A DNA stretch of 48,241 nt from Phycisphaeraceae bacterium (GCA_007693965.1 RECQ01000061.1:1-48241); one strand, 5' to 3'; numbered from the stretch's first letter, positions 1-9,343 are shown. A program made the numbers and translations. The notes: a model not told the origin generated them from the sequence alone.

Positions 1-68
1 CGCGACGCGCGCCAAAATCTGCGCCTAACACGCGCCGAACGGCGCATAATCCTCCGGGGGGAGAGGGG
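1..68 (+). repeat. Left copy of terminal inverted repeat
   Basis: The first 68 bases match the reverse complement of the last 68 (48174-48241) with one mismatch at position 56; the outer 55 bases are identical. It contains a small hairpin, GCGCC-gaac-GGCGC (32-45), and TGCGCC (20-25) could pair with GGCGCA (41-46) instead. CATAAT at 45-50 could be a -10 box for copA. Both copies lie just upstream of a gene read in the same direction. No transposase lies inside, so I read it as a dispersed repeat at which the assembly broke. Confidence 0.9.
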
Positions 69-110
69 TGGGGATGTCGCGGGTAGACTTGGGCGTTGAA
101 GGTTTGATGC

Positions 111-2459
111 ATGACTCCAGACACCACAAGCGGCTCCGCGGAGTTGAATCGCACACGCACGCTCGATGTGACCGGGATGCACTGCGGCTCCTGCGCTGTG
201 CGCCTGCAGCGGGCGCTGGAGCGGGTCGAGGGCGTCTCGGAGGCGACGGTCAACTTCGCCACCGAGCGGGCGACGATTCGCCTGCTCGATCCCGAACTCG
301 ACGATGCGCGGCTGCGGCAGGCGATCGAGAAGGCGGGGTACGGCGTTCGCGCCGGCGATGACAACAAAGCGCAGGACAGCGAAGGCGCGCACGGCGGCGG
401 CCATCACCACCACCACGGCTTCACACGGGCCGAGGAGCGGGAGCGCGAGCGGCGGATGTGGCTGGTACGCACCGTCGTCGGTCTTACGCTCGCCACGCCG
501 CTGATGGTGCTGATGCTTCCGGAGATGCTCGAGGCGATCGGCCTCGGCGCCATCGCGTGGACGTGGCCCGGGGCGCTGCACCACGCCCACGGCTGGCTCG
601 GTGTTCTCTGCGCGACGCCGGTGCAGTTCTGGGTGGGCTGGCCCTTCTATGTCGGTCTGTGGCGCGATCTGAAGCGCGGCGGAGCGGGGATGGACACGCT
701 CATCGCCGGCGGCTCCAGCGTGGCCTATTTCTACAGCGTCTTCGAGCTGGGGCGCTGGATCACCACGGGCGCCGAGGTTCACTATTACTTCGAGGTGTCG
801 GCCTTCATCATCGCCCTGATCAGCATGGGCAAGTGGCTGGAGGCCGTCAGCCGCGGCCGGGCGGGGCGGGCCATCGAAGAGCTGATGGAGCTGGCGCCGA
901 AGCAGGCCCGCGTCGAGCGCGACGGGCGCGAGGAGCAGATCGACGCGTCGGAGGTGCGCATCGGCGATGTCGTCGTCGTGCGACCCGGCGAGACGATCCC
1001 GGTGGACGGCGAGCTGATCGACGGCGCCTCTTATGTGGATGAGTCGATGCTGACCGGCGAATCGGTCCCTGTGGACAAGAAGGAAGGCGACTCCGTCGCC
1101 GGCGCCACGCTGAACACATCGGGCTCGTTCCGCATGAAGGCGACGAAGGTGGGCTCGGAGACGGCGCTGGCGCAGATCGTGAAGCTGGTCGAGACGGCGC
1201 TGGAGTCGCGCACCGATGCGCAGCGTCTGGCGGACCGCGTGAGCGGGATCTTCGTGCCGACGGTGATCGTCATCGCGATGGTCGCCGCGATCGCGTGGTG
1301 GACATTCACGGGGATGCGGGGCGAGGCGGGCGTCGAGTGGGGGCGGGGCGTCTTCGCGGCGGTGGCGGTGCTGATCATCGCATGCCCGTGCGCCCTGGGG
1401 CTGGCGACGCCGACGGCGGTGATGGTGGGCGCCGGGGCGGGGGCGCGCCGGGGTGTGCTCATCAAGGACGCCCGCGTGCTGGAGCTCGCCCACGAGCTGC
1501 GCGTGATCGCGCTGGACAAGACGGGCACGGTGACGAAGGGCGAGATGGCGGTGACGAAGGTGGCGCCCTTCGGGGACGGCGCGGAGGAGGATTCGATCCT
1601 GCGGCTCGCCGCGGCGGCGGAGCGGCGCAGCGAGCATCCGATCGCGCAGGCGGTGATGCGGGCGGCGGAGGAGCGCGGGATCGAGATTCCCGAGTCTCAG
1701 GATTTTAAAGCCGTCGCCGGCGCGGGCGTGGAGGCGAGCGTCGACGGCGAGCGCGTTCTCGTCGGCGGGCCGGAGCTGCTGGAGCGGCATGAGATCGCGT
1801 TTTCTGACGAGGCGTCGGCGCAGCGAGATGCGATGATGGACGAGGGATGGACGGCGATGTGCGTGGCGAAGGGCGCCGAGCTGCTCGGCTTCATCGCGGT
1901 GGCGGACGAGGTGAAGGAGTCGAGCGCCGAGGCGGTGTCGCGGCTGCAGGAGATGGGGCTGCGCGTCGTCATCATCACCGGCGACAACCATCGCGTGGGG
2001 GAGGCGGTGGCGAAGCAGGTGGGCGCCGACGAGGTGTTGAGCGAGGTCAGGCCGGAGGAGAAGGCGGAGCGCGTGGGCGCGCTGCGGGAATCTCTGAATG
2101 GCGACGGCCTGGTGGCGATGGTGGGCGACGGCGTGAACGACGCTCCCGCGCTGGCGGAGGCGGATGTCGGCATCGCCATCGGCGCGGGGACGGACGTGGC
2201 GATCGAGGCGGCGGACGTGGTGCTGGTCTCCGGCGATCTGCGAGGCGTGCCGGACGCCATCCGTCTCAGCCGATCGACCATGCGAACCATCCGGCAGAAT
2301 CTCTTCTGGGCTTTTTTCTACAACAGCTCGCTCATCCCGCTGGCGGCCTTCGGGCTGATTCACCCGATCTTCGCGGCGGGGGCGATGGCGTTGTCGAGCG
2401 TGAGTGTGGTGGGGAACAGCCTGCTGCTGCGCGTGCGCGCTGGGCGGCGCCTGGGCTGA
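111..2459 (+). CDS. copA: Copper-translocating P1B-type ATPase
   Basis: This inner-membrane pump uses ATP to export Cu(I). The 782 residues begin with a heavy-metal-associated domain (GMHCGSC, Cys25 and Cys28). A His-rich linker follows (five consecutive His near residue 100), then paired membrane helices. The actuator loop has TGES, the sixth helix has the metal-binding CPC (425-427), and the phosphorylation site is DKTGT (Asp469). SEHP and GDGVNDAP mark the nucleotide-binding and hinge regions, and the last helices carry the MxxSS-type ending GAMALSS. The length is normal for CopA. The ATG at 111 has a weak AAGG upstream and begins the HMA domain at a normal distance. The gene is convergent with the next one. 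Cu(I) selectivity is inferred from CPC plus MxxSS; the motifs themselves are clear. Confidence 0.95.
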   Translation: MTPDTTSGSAELNRTRTLDVTGMHCGSCAVRLQRALERVEGVSEATVNFATERATIRLLDPELDDARLRQAIEKAGYGVRAGDDNKAQDSEGAHGGGHHHHHGFTRAEERERERRMWLVRTVVGLTLATPLMVLMLPEMLEAIGLGAIAWTWPGALHHAHGWLGVLCATPVQFWVGWPFYVGLWRDLKRGGAGMDTLIAGGSSVAYFYSVFELGRWITTGAEVHYYFEVSAFIIALISMGKWLEAVSRGRAGRAIEELMELAPKQARVERDGREEQIDASEVRIGDVVVVRPGETIPVDGELIDGASYVDESMLTGESVPVDKKEGDSVAGATLNTSGSFRMKATKVGSETALAQIVKLVETALESRTDAQRLADRVSGIFVPTVIVIAMVAAIAWWTFTGMRGEAGVEWGRGVFAAVAVLIIACPCALGLATPTAVMVGAGAGARRGVLIKDARVLELAHELRVIALDKTGTVTKGEMAVTKVAPFGDGAEEDSILRLAAAAERRSEHPIAQAVMRAAEERGIEIPESQDFKAVAGAGVEASVDGERVLVGGPELLERHEIAFSDEASAQRDAMMDEGWTAMCVAKGAELLGFIAVADEVKESSAEAVSRLQEMGLRVVIITGDNHRVGEAVAKQVGADEVLSEVRPEEKAERVGALRESLNGDGLVAMVGDGVNDAPALAEADVGIAIGAGTDVAIEAADVVLVSGDLRGVPDAIRLSRSTMRTIRQNLFWAFFYNSSLIPLAAFGLIHPIFAAGAMALSSVSVVGNSLLLRVRAGRRLG

Positions 2460-2474
2460 GCCGTGGCGGAGCGA

Positions 2475-3257
2475 TCACTCGTTCTCGATTTCCTTCACGA
2501 CCATCAGGTGCGTCCGGCTGCTCACCACGATGCCGAACGCCCGCGCCTCTTCGTTGTAGCGCTCGGCGACCATGCCCGTCTCGGGGACGATCCACGTGTC
2601 GGTCTTGTTGAGCACTTTCGCGGCGCGCAGGTCGGCCTCGAGGACCGCCTCGATGCGCAGCGCATCGAACCCGCCGTCGCCGGTTTCGAGCCGCTGGCTT
2701 GCGACCAGCGTGATGGTGTTGCGGGCGTCGCCGCGGTCGCGCTCACGGTCGGGTGTGGAGGGGGGGTGGAGCGTCATGGTCAGCTTCTGCTCGTGGGGAT
2801 CGTCGGGCTTGAGCTCGCTGGGCAGAATGATCAGGGGCGGGTCGAAGCGTGAGATGACGTCCCGGTCGATGTTGTGGGTTTCGAGGAGCACGATCGAGCC
2901 GTCGTCCTCGTAGCGGATGCGATCGCGCCGGGTCGGTTTGTCGGGATCGTTCGCGGGAGCACGGCTGACGATCCACACAATCTCGTCATTCTCATCGCGC
3001 TCCTGGATGATGATCACATCGCTCCCGGCGCCGCGGCCTTCGGTGATTGCGTAGGTGAAGCGCGACGCCTTCGCAGGCATCGCGTCATGGCCTGAGAGCA
3101 CTTTTCCCGGCGCGGCCTCCTGCATGAATCCGAGATCTTCGCCGACGTCGATCGGCGCGCTGCGGCAGCCGGCTGCGGAGACGGCCCCCACGATGGCGAG
3201 CGTCGCCGCGATGAACCCGAGGGGCCTGTGGATGCGATCGGGGGCGGGAGTGCTCAT
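2475..3257 (-). CDS. Lipoprotein of unknown function
   Basis: I do not recognise the family. The 260-residue protein has a hydrophobic signal and the lipobox SAAGC (Cys31), so it is predicted to be lipid-anchored. The mature part is hydrophilic and rich in Asp, Glu and Arg, and it resembles beta-rich periplasmic lipoproteins. The frame is open 60 codons further upstream, but the ATG at 3257 directly starts the signal peptide. The hexamer TATCGT (3269-3264) ends 6 nt before it, which suggests a leaderless message. The gene is convergent with copA (15 bp between stops) and divergent from the HEAT lipoprotein gene. Confidence 0.75.
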   Translation of the reverse strand: MSTPAPDRIHRPLGFIAATLAIVGAVSAAGCRSAPIDVGEDLGFMQEAAPGKVLSGHDAMPAKASRFTYAITEGRGAGSDVIIIQERDENDEIVWIVSRAPANDPDKPTRRDRIRYEDDGSIVLLETHNIDRDVISRFDPPLIILPSELKPDDPHEQKLTMTLHPPSTPDRERDRGDARNTITLVASQRLETGDGGFDALRIEAVLEADLRAAKVLNKTDTWIVPETGMVAERYNEEARAFGIVVSSRTHLMVVKEIENE

Positions 3258-3366
3258 GCCTGTACGATAGCCCCAAGCGGGGGTTTCTCCGCTGGTCTCG
3301 CCGATCGGGGGAACGCGTCCGGAGTGTGAATCTGGGCTGCGGCGGGTCTGCGGCCGCCCGGGTGGG

Positions 3367-3372
3367 TATATT
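3367..3372 (+). promoter_or_regulatory. Candidate -10 box of HEAT-lipoprotein gene
   Basis: TATATT stands out in a GC-rich spacer between divergent genes, 22 nt before the proposed ATG at 3395, and GGAGG motifs lie in between. I see no good -35 box. Confidence 0.4.
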
Positions 3373-3394
3373 TTGGAGGCCGAAACGGAGGGAA

Positions 3395-4282
3395 ATGGCC
3401 GATTCACCAACCATGCGAACGAGCGACCCGACACCATCGCGCGGTGCGTCCAGACTCGCTGCGATTGCGGCGCTGGCCGCGGCTGCGCTCTGCGGCGGGT
3501 GCAACGTGCTGCCGAGGAACGCGAACCCGGAGGCGGACAGCGTCTTCGAGCTCTTCACGCCGCCCTCGCCCGCCGAGGCGGCCTCTTGGGCGGCGGACCC
3601 CTTCGACGCGGACAAGCGGCAGCGCGGCGTCCTACTGCTGGCGAACGCGCCCTTCGGCGGCGAGCGTCCGTACGTGCAGCTCTATGAGATGCGCCTGCAG
3701 GATGAGGATCCCGCGGTGCGACTCGTCGCGACGCGGGCCCTGGCGCTGCACGGCACGAGCGAGAGTGTGCCCTCCGTCATCGAGGGGTTGTCCGACTCCA
3801 ACGTCGGCGTGCGCCGCGAATCGGCACGCGCCCTGCAGCGGCTTCACAACCCGGTCGCGGTCGAGCCGTTGATCGAGGCGATGGATTACACCAGAGAGTC
3901 GGACCCGGACACGCGAGCCAACGCCGCCCGCGCCCTCGGACAGTATGCCGAGCCGCGCGTGGTGCAGGCCCTCATCGGCGCGCTGGCGGACCGGCGCCTG
4001 GCGGTGAACCGCAACGCGCTGGAATCGTTGCGCGTGCTCACCGGCGAGGACTTCGGCTTGATATCGAGGCAGTGGCTGGCATGGACGGGCCAGTCGCGCG
4101 ACTTGTTCGCCGGCCGCGGCGATTATGAGTATCCAGTTTTCCGACGCGATCAGACGATCGTCGAGTTCCTGCTCCCCTGGTGGGATGCGCCGAACGAGAC
4201 GCCGGGCGCCCCCGCGGGCATGATCGTGGTCACGCCCCGTGAGATCGAGGAAGATCTCGGCGCGGAGCAGGAGGGCTCGTGA
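3395..4282 (+). CDS. HEAT-repeat lipoprotein
   Basis: This is a 295-residue exported lipoprotein. A short N-region rich in Ser, Thr and Arg precedes a hydrophobic segment and the lipobox LCGGC. The middle is a run of helical repeats of about 30 residues of the HEAT/PBS type (for example DPAVRLVATRALALHG and SNVGVRRESARALQRL), which usually form a protein-binding solenoid. The C-terminal ~80 residues have no repeat. The ATG at 3395 is chosen because GGAGG (3375-3379) lies upstream; the ATG at 3413 is possible, and the open frame reaches back to a GTG at 3326. The stop overlaps the GTG start of the next gene, so the two are translationally coupled. Confidence 0.8.
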   Translation: MADSPTMRTSDPTPSRGASRLAAIAALAAAALCGGCNVLPRNANPEADSVFELFTPPSPAEAASWAADPFDADKRQRGVLLLANAPFGGERPYVQLYEMRLQDEDPAVRLVATRALALHGTSESVPSVIEGLSDSNVGVRRESARALQRLHNPVAVEPLIEAMDYTRESDPDTRANAARALGQYAEPRVVQALIGALADRRLAVNRNALESLRVLTGEDFGLISRQWLAWTGQSRDLFAGRGDYEYPVFRRDQTIVEFLLPWWDAPNETPGAPAGMIVVTPREIEEDLGAEQEGS

Positions 4283-5262
4283 GAGCGCTCCGATTCGATG
4301 GGAAAAGCGTTGTCTTTGACGCGAAGTCATCGGCGCCGAAGCCCGGCGCCGGCGAGGCTCTGCTGCGCCCCACAATGGTCGGGATCTCCTCGATCGACGT
4401 GATGATCGCCCGCGGCGCCGGGCCGCTGGGGCCCTTCACCGGCGTGATGGGGCATGAGTTTGTCGCTGTTGTTGAAGATGCAGGCGAGGGGGCAAGCGGC
4501 GTCAAGGCGGGCTCGCGCGTGGTGGGGTCCATCATCGCCATGTGCGGTAAATGCGACATGTGTCGCTCAGGCCTCGGCGCCCACTGCCGCGAGAAGACGG
4601 TTCCCGGCGTGCAGGGACGCGACGGCTGCTTCGCCGAGCGTTTCACGCTTCCGGCGGCGTGCCTGTGCGAGGTTCCGGACTCGTTGGAGGATGATGTCGC
4701 GATCTTCGCCGAGCCGCTCTCATGCGCGCTGCAGGCGCAGCAGCAGATTCGCGTCGAGGGCAAGCCATACATCACCGTGCTGGGCGACGGGCCGCTCGGA
4801 CTGCTGGCGGCACAGGCGATGACGCATCTCAATGCGTCGGTGCGACTGCTCGGGCGTCACGAGGAAAAGCTTGACAAGTGCGAGCGCTGGGGCATTCAGC
4901 ACCGCCATGTGAACGATGTGGGCCGGCGCGCCGACCAGGACGTGGTGGTGGACTGCACCGGCACGACGGAGGGACTGACGCTGGCGATGCGGCTGGTGCG
5001 CCCCCGCGGTGTGATCGTGCTCAAATCGCTGGGCCTTGGCGTAGAGGATGGGAAAGGCGTCGATCTGACGCCGCTGGTGGAGGGCGAGATTCAGCTTCTT
5101 GGAAGCCGCACGGGGCCGATCCGCGAGGCGGTGGCGATGCTGGAGCGGAGTGATGTGGTGGTGGAGGGGCTGGTGACGAAGCGGATGCGACTGGAGGACG
5201 GGGCGAAGGCCATCGCGGCGGCGGGGGAGTCGGGGCAGATCAAGGTCGTGATGGAGGTGTGA
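4279..5262 (+). CDS. Medium-chain zinc dehydrogenase, altered catalytic site
   Basis: This 327-residue cytoplasmic NAD(P)-dependent oxidoreductase belongs to the MDR (alcohol/sorbitol/threonine dehydrogenase) superfamily. The structural zinc loop is intact (Cys89, 92, 95, 103), GHE (58-60) is present, and a Rossmann fold follows (GDGPLGLLAA). The usual GICxTD motif reads GISSID (35-40). A first catalytic zinc ligand would be Ser37 instead of Cys, and the proton-relay Thr/Ser is Ile39, so standard alcohol dehydrogenase chemistry is doubtful. The GTG start overlaps the stop of the HEAT lipoprotein gene (GTGA). The substrate is unknown. Confidence 0.85.
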   Translation: MRALRFDGKSVVFDAKSSAPKPGAGEALLRPTMVGISSIDVMIARGAGPLGPFTGVMGHEFVAVVEDAGEGASGVKAGSRVVGSIIAMCGKCDMCRSGLGAHCREKTVPGVQGRDGCFAERFTLPAACLCEVPDSLEDDVAIFAEPLSCALQAQQQIRVEGKPYITVLGDGPLGLLAAQAMTHLNASVRLLGRHEEKLDKCERWGIQHRHVNDVGRRADQDVVVDCTGTTEGLTLAMRLVRPRGVIVLKSLGLGVEDGKGVDLTPLVEGEIQLLGSRTGPIREAVAMLERSDVVVEGLVTKRMRLEDGAKAIAAAGESGQIKVVMEV

Positions 5263-5300
5263 ATACGTGCTTCTCCGGTGGGGTTTTTCCGGGGGAGCCG

Positions 5301-5306
5301 CTATGA
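5301..5306 (+). promoter_or_regulatory. Candidate -10 box upstream of FHA-ATPase gene
   Basis: TATGAT lies in the 184-bp spacer before the ATPase gene and would give a leader of roughly 140 nt. I recognise no -35 box. Confidence 0.35.
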
Positions 5307-5446
5307 TCGGGCCGGTCGGGGGCTGAGTTGTCCCCCGCCGCGATTCACTGCTGGGGCGTTCACAGCGTCCGGCGTGGCGCCTCGTTTCTGCGGCGTCGGT
5401 CGGAGGGTCGGCCGCCAGCTTCCGGCCCGTTGGGGAACCAGTCCGC

Positions 5447-7057
5447 ATGGCGACGCTCACGCTGATCTGCGAGAACAACAAGAGTACGACCGTTGAGTTG
5501 AAGGAACGTCCGGTCGCGATCGGGCGCCACCCGGACAACGACATCGTCATCAAGGATGATCTGGCGAGCCGGTTTCACTGTGTGATCGAGCCCAGTGGGT
5601 CCGGGCGGTACAGCCTGCGCGACCTGGGCTCGCGCAACGGCGTGAAGGTGAATGAGCAGAAGGTGCAGAAGTGGATGCTGCGCCCGGGGGACTCGATCCA
5701 GGTCGGCTCGCACGTCTTCCGTGTGGAGGCGGAGGGGGGATCGCGACGGCGCGAGCGAAAGGCGCCCGTGGCGAAGGAGGGCGACCAGAAGTGGGCCCTC
5801 GAACTGGTGCAGATGATCGAGTCGCTGCCGCCGAAGGAGCAACTCGAGAACATCACGCTGATCGATGCGAAGGGCGAAGTCTCCGAGGCGCTGGCGGGTC
5901 AGGGCCCCGGCGCCATGGCGGTGCGGCTGCTGCTGCAGTGCGCCAGCAAGGCGCGGGCGACGGACCTGCATTTCGAGCCCAAGCCGGAGAGTGTGCATGT
6001 GCGTCTGCGCGTGGACGGCGTGATGGTGACCATCGTCAACCTGCCCAGCCAGGTGGGCGAGTGGGCGATGGGCCTGATCAAGGCGGCGTGCCAGATGAAG
6101 AGCGCCGGTCGCGAGGCGGTGCTGGACGGTCACTTCTCATCGCGCATCGAGGATCGGCGCGTCGACTACCGCGCCAGCTTCACACCGTCGGTGCACGGGC
6201 AGAAGCTGGTGGTGCGCGTGCTGGACCTGCGCGACACGCCCAAGAGCCTGAACGACCTGGGCCTCGCGCCATACATGCTGGAGAGCGTGCGCCGCGTGTG
6301 CGAGCAGTCGGCGGGCATGATCCTGGTGGTCGGCCCGACGGGCTCCGGCAAGACGACTACGCTCTACAACTGCATGCGCACGATCGATTCGGACCGGCGC
6401 AACGTGGTGACCATCGAGGATCCGGTCGAGTATCACCTCAGCGGCATCACGCAGATCCCCGCGGACCACGACAAGGGCAACACCTTCGGCGCGCTGCTGC
6501 GCTCGGTGCTGCGCCAGGATCCGGATGTGATCCTGGTCGGCGAGGTGCGCGACGATGAGACGGCCCGCGTCGCCATGCAGGCCGCCATGACCGGCCACCT
6601 CGTCTTCTCAACGCTGCATGCACGCGACACCATCGGCGGCGTCTTTCGGCTGCTGGACCTGGGTGTCGAACCCTACCTGGTCTCCAACTCGATCACGCTC
6701 ATCCTGGCCCAGCGGCTGGTGCGTGTGTTGTGCGACGATTGCAAGCGGCCCGTCAATGTCACGCCCAAGCAGGCGACGAAGATGGGACGCTACCTCGACG
6801 GACAAAAGCAGGTGTACACCGCCACCGGCTGCGCCAAGTGCCTGCGCACCGGCTACCGCGGACGCAAGGCCGTGTGCGAGCTGCTCGAATTCAACGAAGA
6901 GCTGCGCGATGTGATTCTGAACAAGCCTTCCATCCAGGCGATCCGCAAGATCGCCGAGGGCGGCCTCTTCACCACGCTGATCCAGTCCGGCTGGCAGCAC
7001 GTGGCCCGCGGCGAGACCAGCATCGAGGAAATTGACCAGGCGATCGGTGGGCTGTGA
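5447..7057 (+). CDS. FHA domain fused to GspE/PilB-type ATPase
   Basis: The first ~95 of 536 residues form a forkhead-associated phosphothreonine-binding domain with the expected core (GRHPDND, SRFHC, GSRNGVKV). The rest is a secretion ATPase of the type II secretion/type IV pilus family: N2 domain, Walker A GPTGSGKT (296-303), Asp box DPVE, Walker B DPDVILVGEVRD, a His box around STLHARD and a C-terminal four-Cys zinc motif (CDDC and CAKC). The usual N1 domain that docks on the secretion platform is replaced by FHA, so recruitment may depend on phosphorylation (inference). No pilin, platform or secretin gene is nearby. The stop overlaps the next start (TGATG). Confidence 0.92.
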   Translation: MATLTLICENNKSTTVELKERPVAIGRHPDNDIVIKDDLASRFHCVIEPSGSGRYSLRDLGSRNGVKVNEQKVQKWMLRPGDSIQVGSHVFRVEAEGGSRRRERKAPVAKEGDQKWALELVQMIESLPPKEQLENITLIDAKGEVSEALAGQGPGAMAVRLLLQCASKARATDLHFEPKPESVHVRLRVDGVMVTIVNLPSQVGEWAMGLIKAACQMKSAGREAVLDGHFSSRIEDRRVDYRASFTPSVHGQKLVVRVLDLRDTPKSLNDLGLAPYMLESVRRVCEQSAGMILVVGPTGSGKTTTLYNCMRTIDSDRRNVVTIEDPVEYHLSGITQIPADHDKGNTFGALLRSVLRQDPDVILVGEVRDDETARVAMQAAMTGHLVFSTLHARDTIGGVFRLLDLGVEPYLVSNSITLILAQRLVRVLCDDCKRPVNVTPKQATKMGRYLDGQKQVYTATGCAKCLRTGYRGRKAVCELLEFNEELRDVILNKPSIQAIRKIAEGGLFTTLIQSGWQHVARGETSIEEIDQAIGGL

Positions 7058-7599
7058 TGACGAACGCATCCGAGATCACGGTGCGGGCTGCGCAGGCGTC
7101 CGACGCCCCGCAGCTGCGCGACATCTTCCCCACCAGCGATCTGCCCCCGAAGCTCAAGCAGGGCGCGTCGGGGCGCTTCGTCATACTCATGGCGGTGGTC
7201 GGCGCGGGGGCGCCGGGGCCGGGCGTCGCGGGCGTGCTCGGCGTCGATCTGGAGGGCCGGCCCGCAACGCCGGATGCGCCCGGAGAATCGGCGCCGCAGA
7301 CGCCGCCGGAGATCTTCGGCGTTGAGATGGTCGCCGGGATCGACCCTGATCTCGAACCCCGCGTGTGGAGCGCGCTGCACGACGAGGCGGAGCGCCTGGC
7401 GCAGGAACGCGGCGCCGGGATGATCGGCGTCGCGCTGGGTGTGGTGGAGGCGGCGCTCATCAAGCGCTACGAGCAGCGCGGCTACGAGCACATCGGCCCC
7501 GGCCCCTACCGCGACATGGGAGGTGGGCACCGCGAGTATCTGCAGGGGTACACCGATCCCGTGGGCTTTCAGCTCGACTACGGCAAGCAGCTCGGTTGA
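7057..7599 (+). CDS. GNAT-like acetyltransferase
   Basis: This 180-residue protein is weakly recognisable as a GNAT-fold acyltransferase. The N-terminus (ITVRAAQASDAPQLRDIF) is a typical first strand and helix, and the C-terminal part has the usual KRYEQRGYEHIG segment. A clear acetyl-CoA pyrophosphate loop is not obvious, and the Pro/Gly-rich stretch at about 50-85 is unusual. The ATG at 7057 overlaps the stop of the FHA-ATPase gene; a GTG lies one codon upstream. Coupling suggests co-expression, but no shared function can be read from the sequence. Confidence 0.6.
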   Translation: MTNASEITVRAAQASDAPQLRDIFPTSDLPPKLKQGASGRFVILMAVVGAGAPGPGVAGVLGVDLEGRPATPDAPGESAPQTPPEIFGVEMVAGIDPDLEPRVWSALHDEAERLAQERGAGMIGVALGVVEAALIKRYEQRGYEHIGPGPYRDMGGGHREYLQGYTDPVGFQLDYGKQLG

Positions 7600-7617
7600 G
7601 CGTCGCGGCGCGCCGGC

Positions 7618-8082
7618 TCACGGACCGATGATGGCGCCGGTGGTGCGGATGTCGATCTCCGATGTGATGGTTCGATGCACCGGGCAGCGATCCGCGATCT
7701 CGATGATGCGCTTGGACTGCTCGTCGGTCAGCTCGCCGCGGAGCTCGATGCGGCACTCGATGCGGTCCACCTTGCCCTCTTTTGTTTCGCAGTCTTCGCA
7801 GTCGGTTGCGTGGATGCGGCTGTGGCGCAGGTGGACGACGGCGCCGGCGAGGGGCCACTTCTTGCGGTCGGCGTACATGCGCATGGTCATGGCCTTGCAG
7901 GCGCCGAGCGATGAGAGGAGCAGGGCGTAGGGGTCCGGGCCCTCGTCGGCGCCGCCGGCGGAGGCGGGCTCATCGGCCTTGAAGTCGTGCCCGGCGGCGC
8001 GGACGTCGGCGGTGTAGCCCTTGGCGCCGATGCGGACGATGACCTGGGGACCGGGGCCGTCTTGTCCGTTGGAGTCGCTCAT
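7618..8082 (-). CDS. OsmC family peroxiredoxin-like protein
   Basis: OsmC/Ohr proteins reduce organic hydroperoxides with two Cys residues. Both are present in this 154-residue protein: Cys62 in LLSSLGACKAMTMRMYA and Cys133 in DRCPVHRT. The CEDCETKEG insert is typical of the YhfA-like branch rather than Ohr. TACCAT (8096-8091) ends 8 nt before the ATG with no SD, so the mRNA is probably leaderless. The gene is convergent with the GNAT gene and divergent from the bactofilin gene. The substrate is unknown. Confidence 0.9.
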   Translation of the reverse strand: MSDSNGQDGPGPQVIVRIGAKGYTADVRAAGHDFKADEPASAGGADEGPDPYALLLSSLGACKAMTMRMYADRKKWPLAGAVVHLRHSRIHATDCEDCETKEGKVDRIECRIELRGELTDEQSKRIIEIADRCPVHRTITSEIDIRTTGAIIGP

Positions 8083-8178
8083 GGTGGCGGATGGTATCGC
8101 GCAGGGGGCGGGCGCCGGGATTTTCCATATGTCCCGGAAGGAGCGGCTCCGTCCCGCCGCGCCGGCCCCCGCATCGGG

Positions 8179-8184
8179 TAGACT
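8179..8184 (+). promoter_or_regulatory. Candidate -10 box of bactofilin gene
   Basis: TAGACT lies 57 nt before the bactofilin ATG. The predicted leader contains an AAAGGGAG Shine-Dalgarno sequence just before the start. Confidence 0.4.
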
Positions 8185-8241
8185 CCGCCCTCGCCGCTTC
8201 CGGAGGGAGGCGGAACGCCATACTGAGAAAGGGAGTTTTCG

Positions 8242-8694
8242 ATGGCCGATTCAGGCAATCAGACAACGGTGATCGGGGCCGATACGCATATCAAGGGTGA
8301 GATGAGCTTCGACGGGCACGCCCGCATCCTCGGGACCTTCGAGGGCAAGATCTCTGCCAAGGGAGAGCTGCACGTGGCCGAGGGCGCCAACTGCAAGGCG
8401 TCGGTCGAGGCCGGGGCGGTGCAGGTGGATGGCTCCGTCGAGGGCGACCTGACGGCCCGCGACCGGCTTCAGCTCAACCCCAAGGCCCGCATCAAGGGCG
8501 ACATGACCGCCGCCAAGCTGGTGGTGGCCGAGGGCGCCTCCTTCACCGGCCACTGCCGCATCGGCCCGGACGCCGCCAAGGGCGGGCCCGCGAAGGGCGC
8601 TTCAGGCGACGACCGCGTCACCGAAACCAAGTCATCGAGCGACGCCAACGTTCAGGTGAAGGCCGGCGCCGCCGAGCCCGCACGCTCCCGTTGA
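8242..8694 (+). CDS. Bactofilin
   Basis: Bactofilins polymerise without nucleotides into filaments that scaffold cell-wall, stalk or polarity proteins. The 150 residues hold the right-handed beta-helix core (about 8-112) with regular short turns (TTVIGADTHIKGEMSFDG, ILGTFEGKI, GSVEGDLTA, ARIKGDMTA). A disordered polar tail rich in Lys, Ala, Gly and Ser follows. AAAGGGAG 6-7 nt before the ATG fixes the start. A second bactofilin-like gene lies 124 bp downstream on the same strand, so the two may form one polymer or polymer-adaptor pair. Confidence 0.9.
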   Translation: MADSGNQTTVIGADTHIKGEMSFDGHARILGTFEGKISAKGELHVAEGANCKASVEAGAVQVDGSVEGDLTARDRLQLNPKARIKGDMTAAKLVVAEGASFTGHCRIGPDAAKGGPAKGASGDDRVTETKSSSDANVQVKAGAAEPARSR

Positions 8695-8818
8695 TCACCC
8701 CGTCGGTCTTCGGGATCCGGTCCGATCCGGTCCGTCACGACCGCACAACGCCACTGATCCTGACCGCTGCGGGCGACGGATCGCGCCCGCGGCTGACCTT
8801 CGCGCGCCGCCGCCCCCT

Positions 8819-9220
8819 ATGGCCAAAACCAGCACGCCACGACCAGTGCGGTGTTACCACTGCCGCCACCCCTTCGAGATCAGCGCGAAGGCCATGACGG
8901 TCTCGTGCCCCAAGTGCTCGAAGAAGCTCCTCGTCGAGGATGTGACGATCAGCAACACGCACTCGGTGACGCGTCTGCAGACCTGCGGCCGGATCGTGGT
9001 CAAACCCAAGGGACGCATCATCGCCGACCTCATCGAAGCCCACCAGGGCATCGAGGCCCTTGGCATCGTCGAGGCGAAAGTGGTGCGCGGCGGAACCATC
9101 GTCATCGGACCCAAGGCGAAGTGGCAGGGCGACTGCCACACGCCATCGCTGACGGTCAAACTCGGCGCTGTCATCAACAGCGGCCATTTCGTGGTGCCGG
9201 ATGAATCGCCTGGGAATTGA
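8819..9220 (+). CDS. Zinc-ribbon bactofilin-like protein
   Basis: The 133 residues begin with a zinc ribbon: Cys12 and Cys15 (CYHC), then Cys30 and Cys33 (CPKC). A short beta-helix of bactofilin type follows (VKPKGRIIADLIEAHQG, IVEAKVVRGGTIVIG, KLGAVINSGHFVV). The ribbon suggests binding to a nucleic acid or partner protein and could link a filament to another component (inference). I see no SD sequence and no good -10 box near the ATG, so it may be co-transcribed with the bactofilin gene. The gene is convergent with folC. Confidence 0.8.
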   Translation: MAKTSTPRPVRCYHCRHPFEISAKAMTVSCPKCSKKLLVEDVTISNTHSVTRLQTCGRIVVKPKGRIIADLIEAHQGIEALGIVEAKVVRGGTIVIGPKAKWQGDCHTPSLTVKLGAVINSGHFVVPDESPGN

Positions 9221-9343
9221 TTCCGGAGTCAGAGTGCACAAGTCGGACTGAGACGGAAGCCGAGCGGCGGTGCGATCGATCCGATTCAACGGTTGTGGCC
9301 CATGACCGGCACACGCTCGGAAGAGGCGCAGCGGCGTCCGGTC

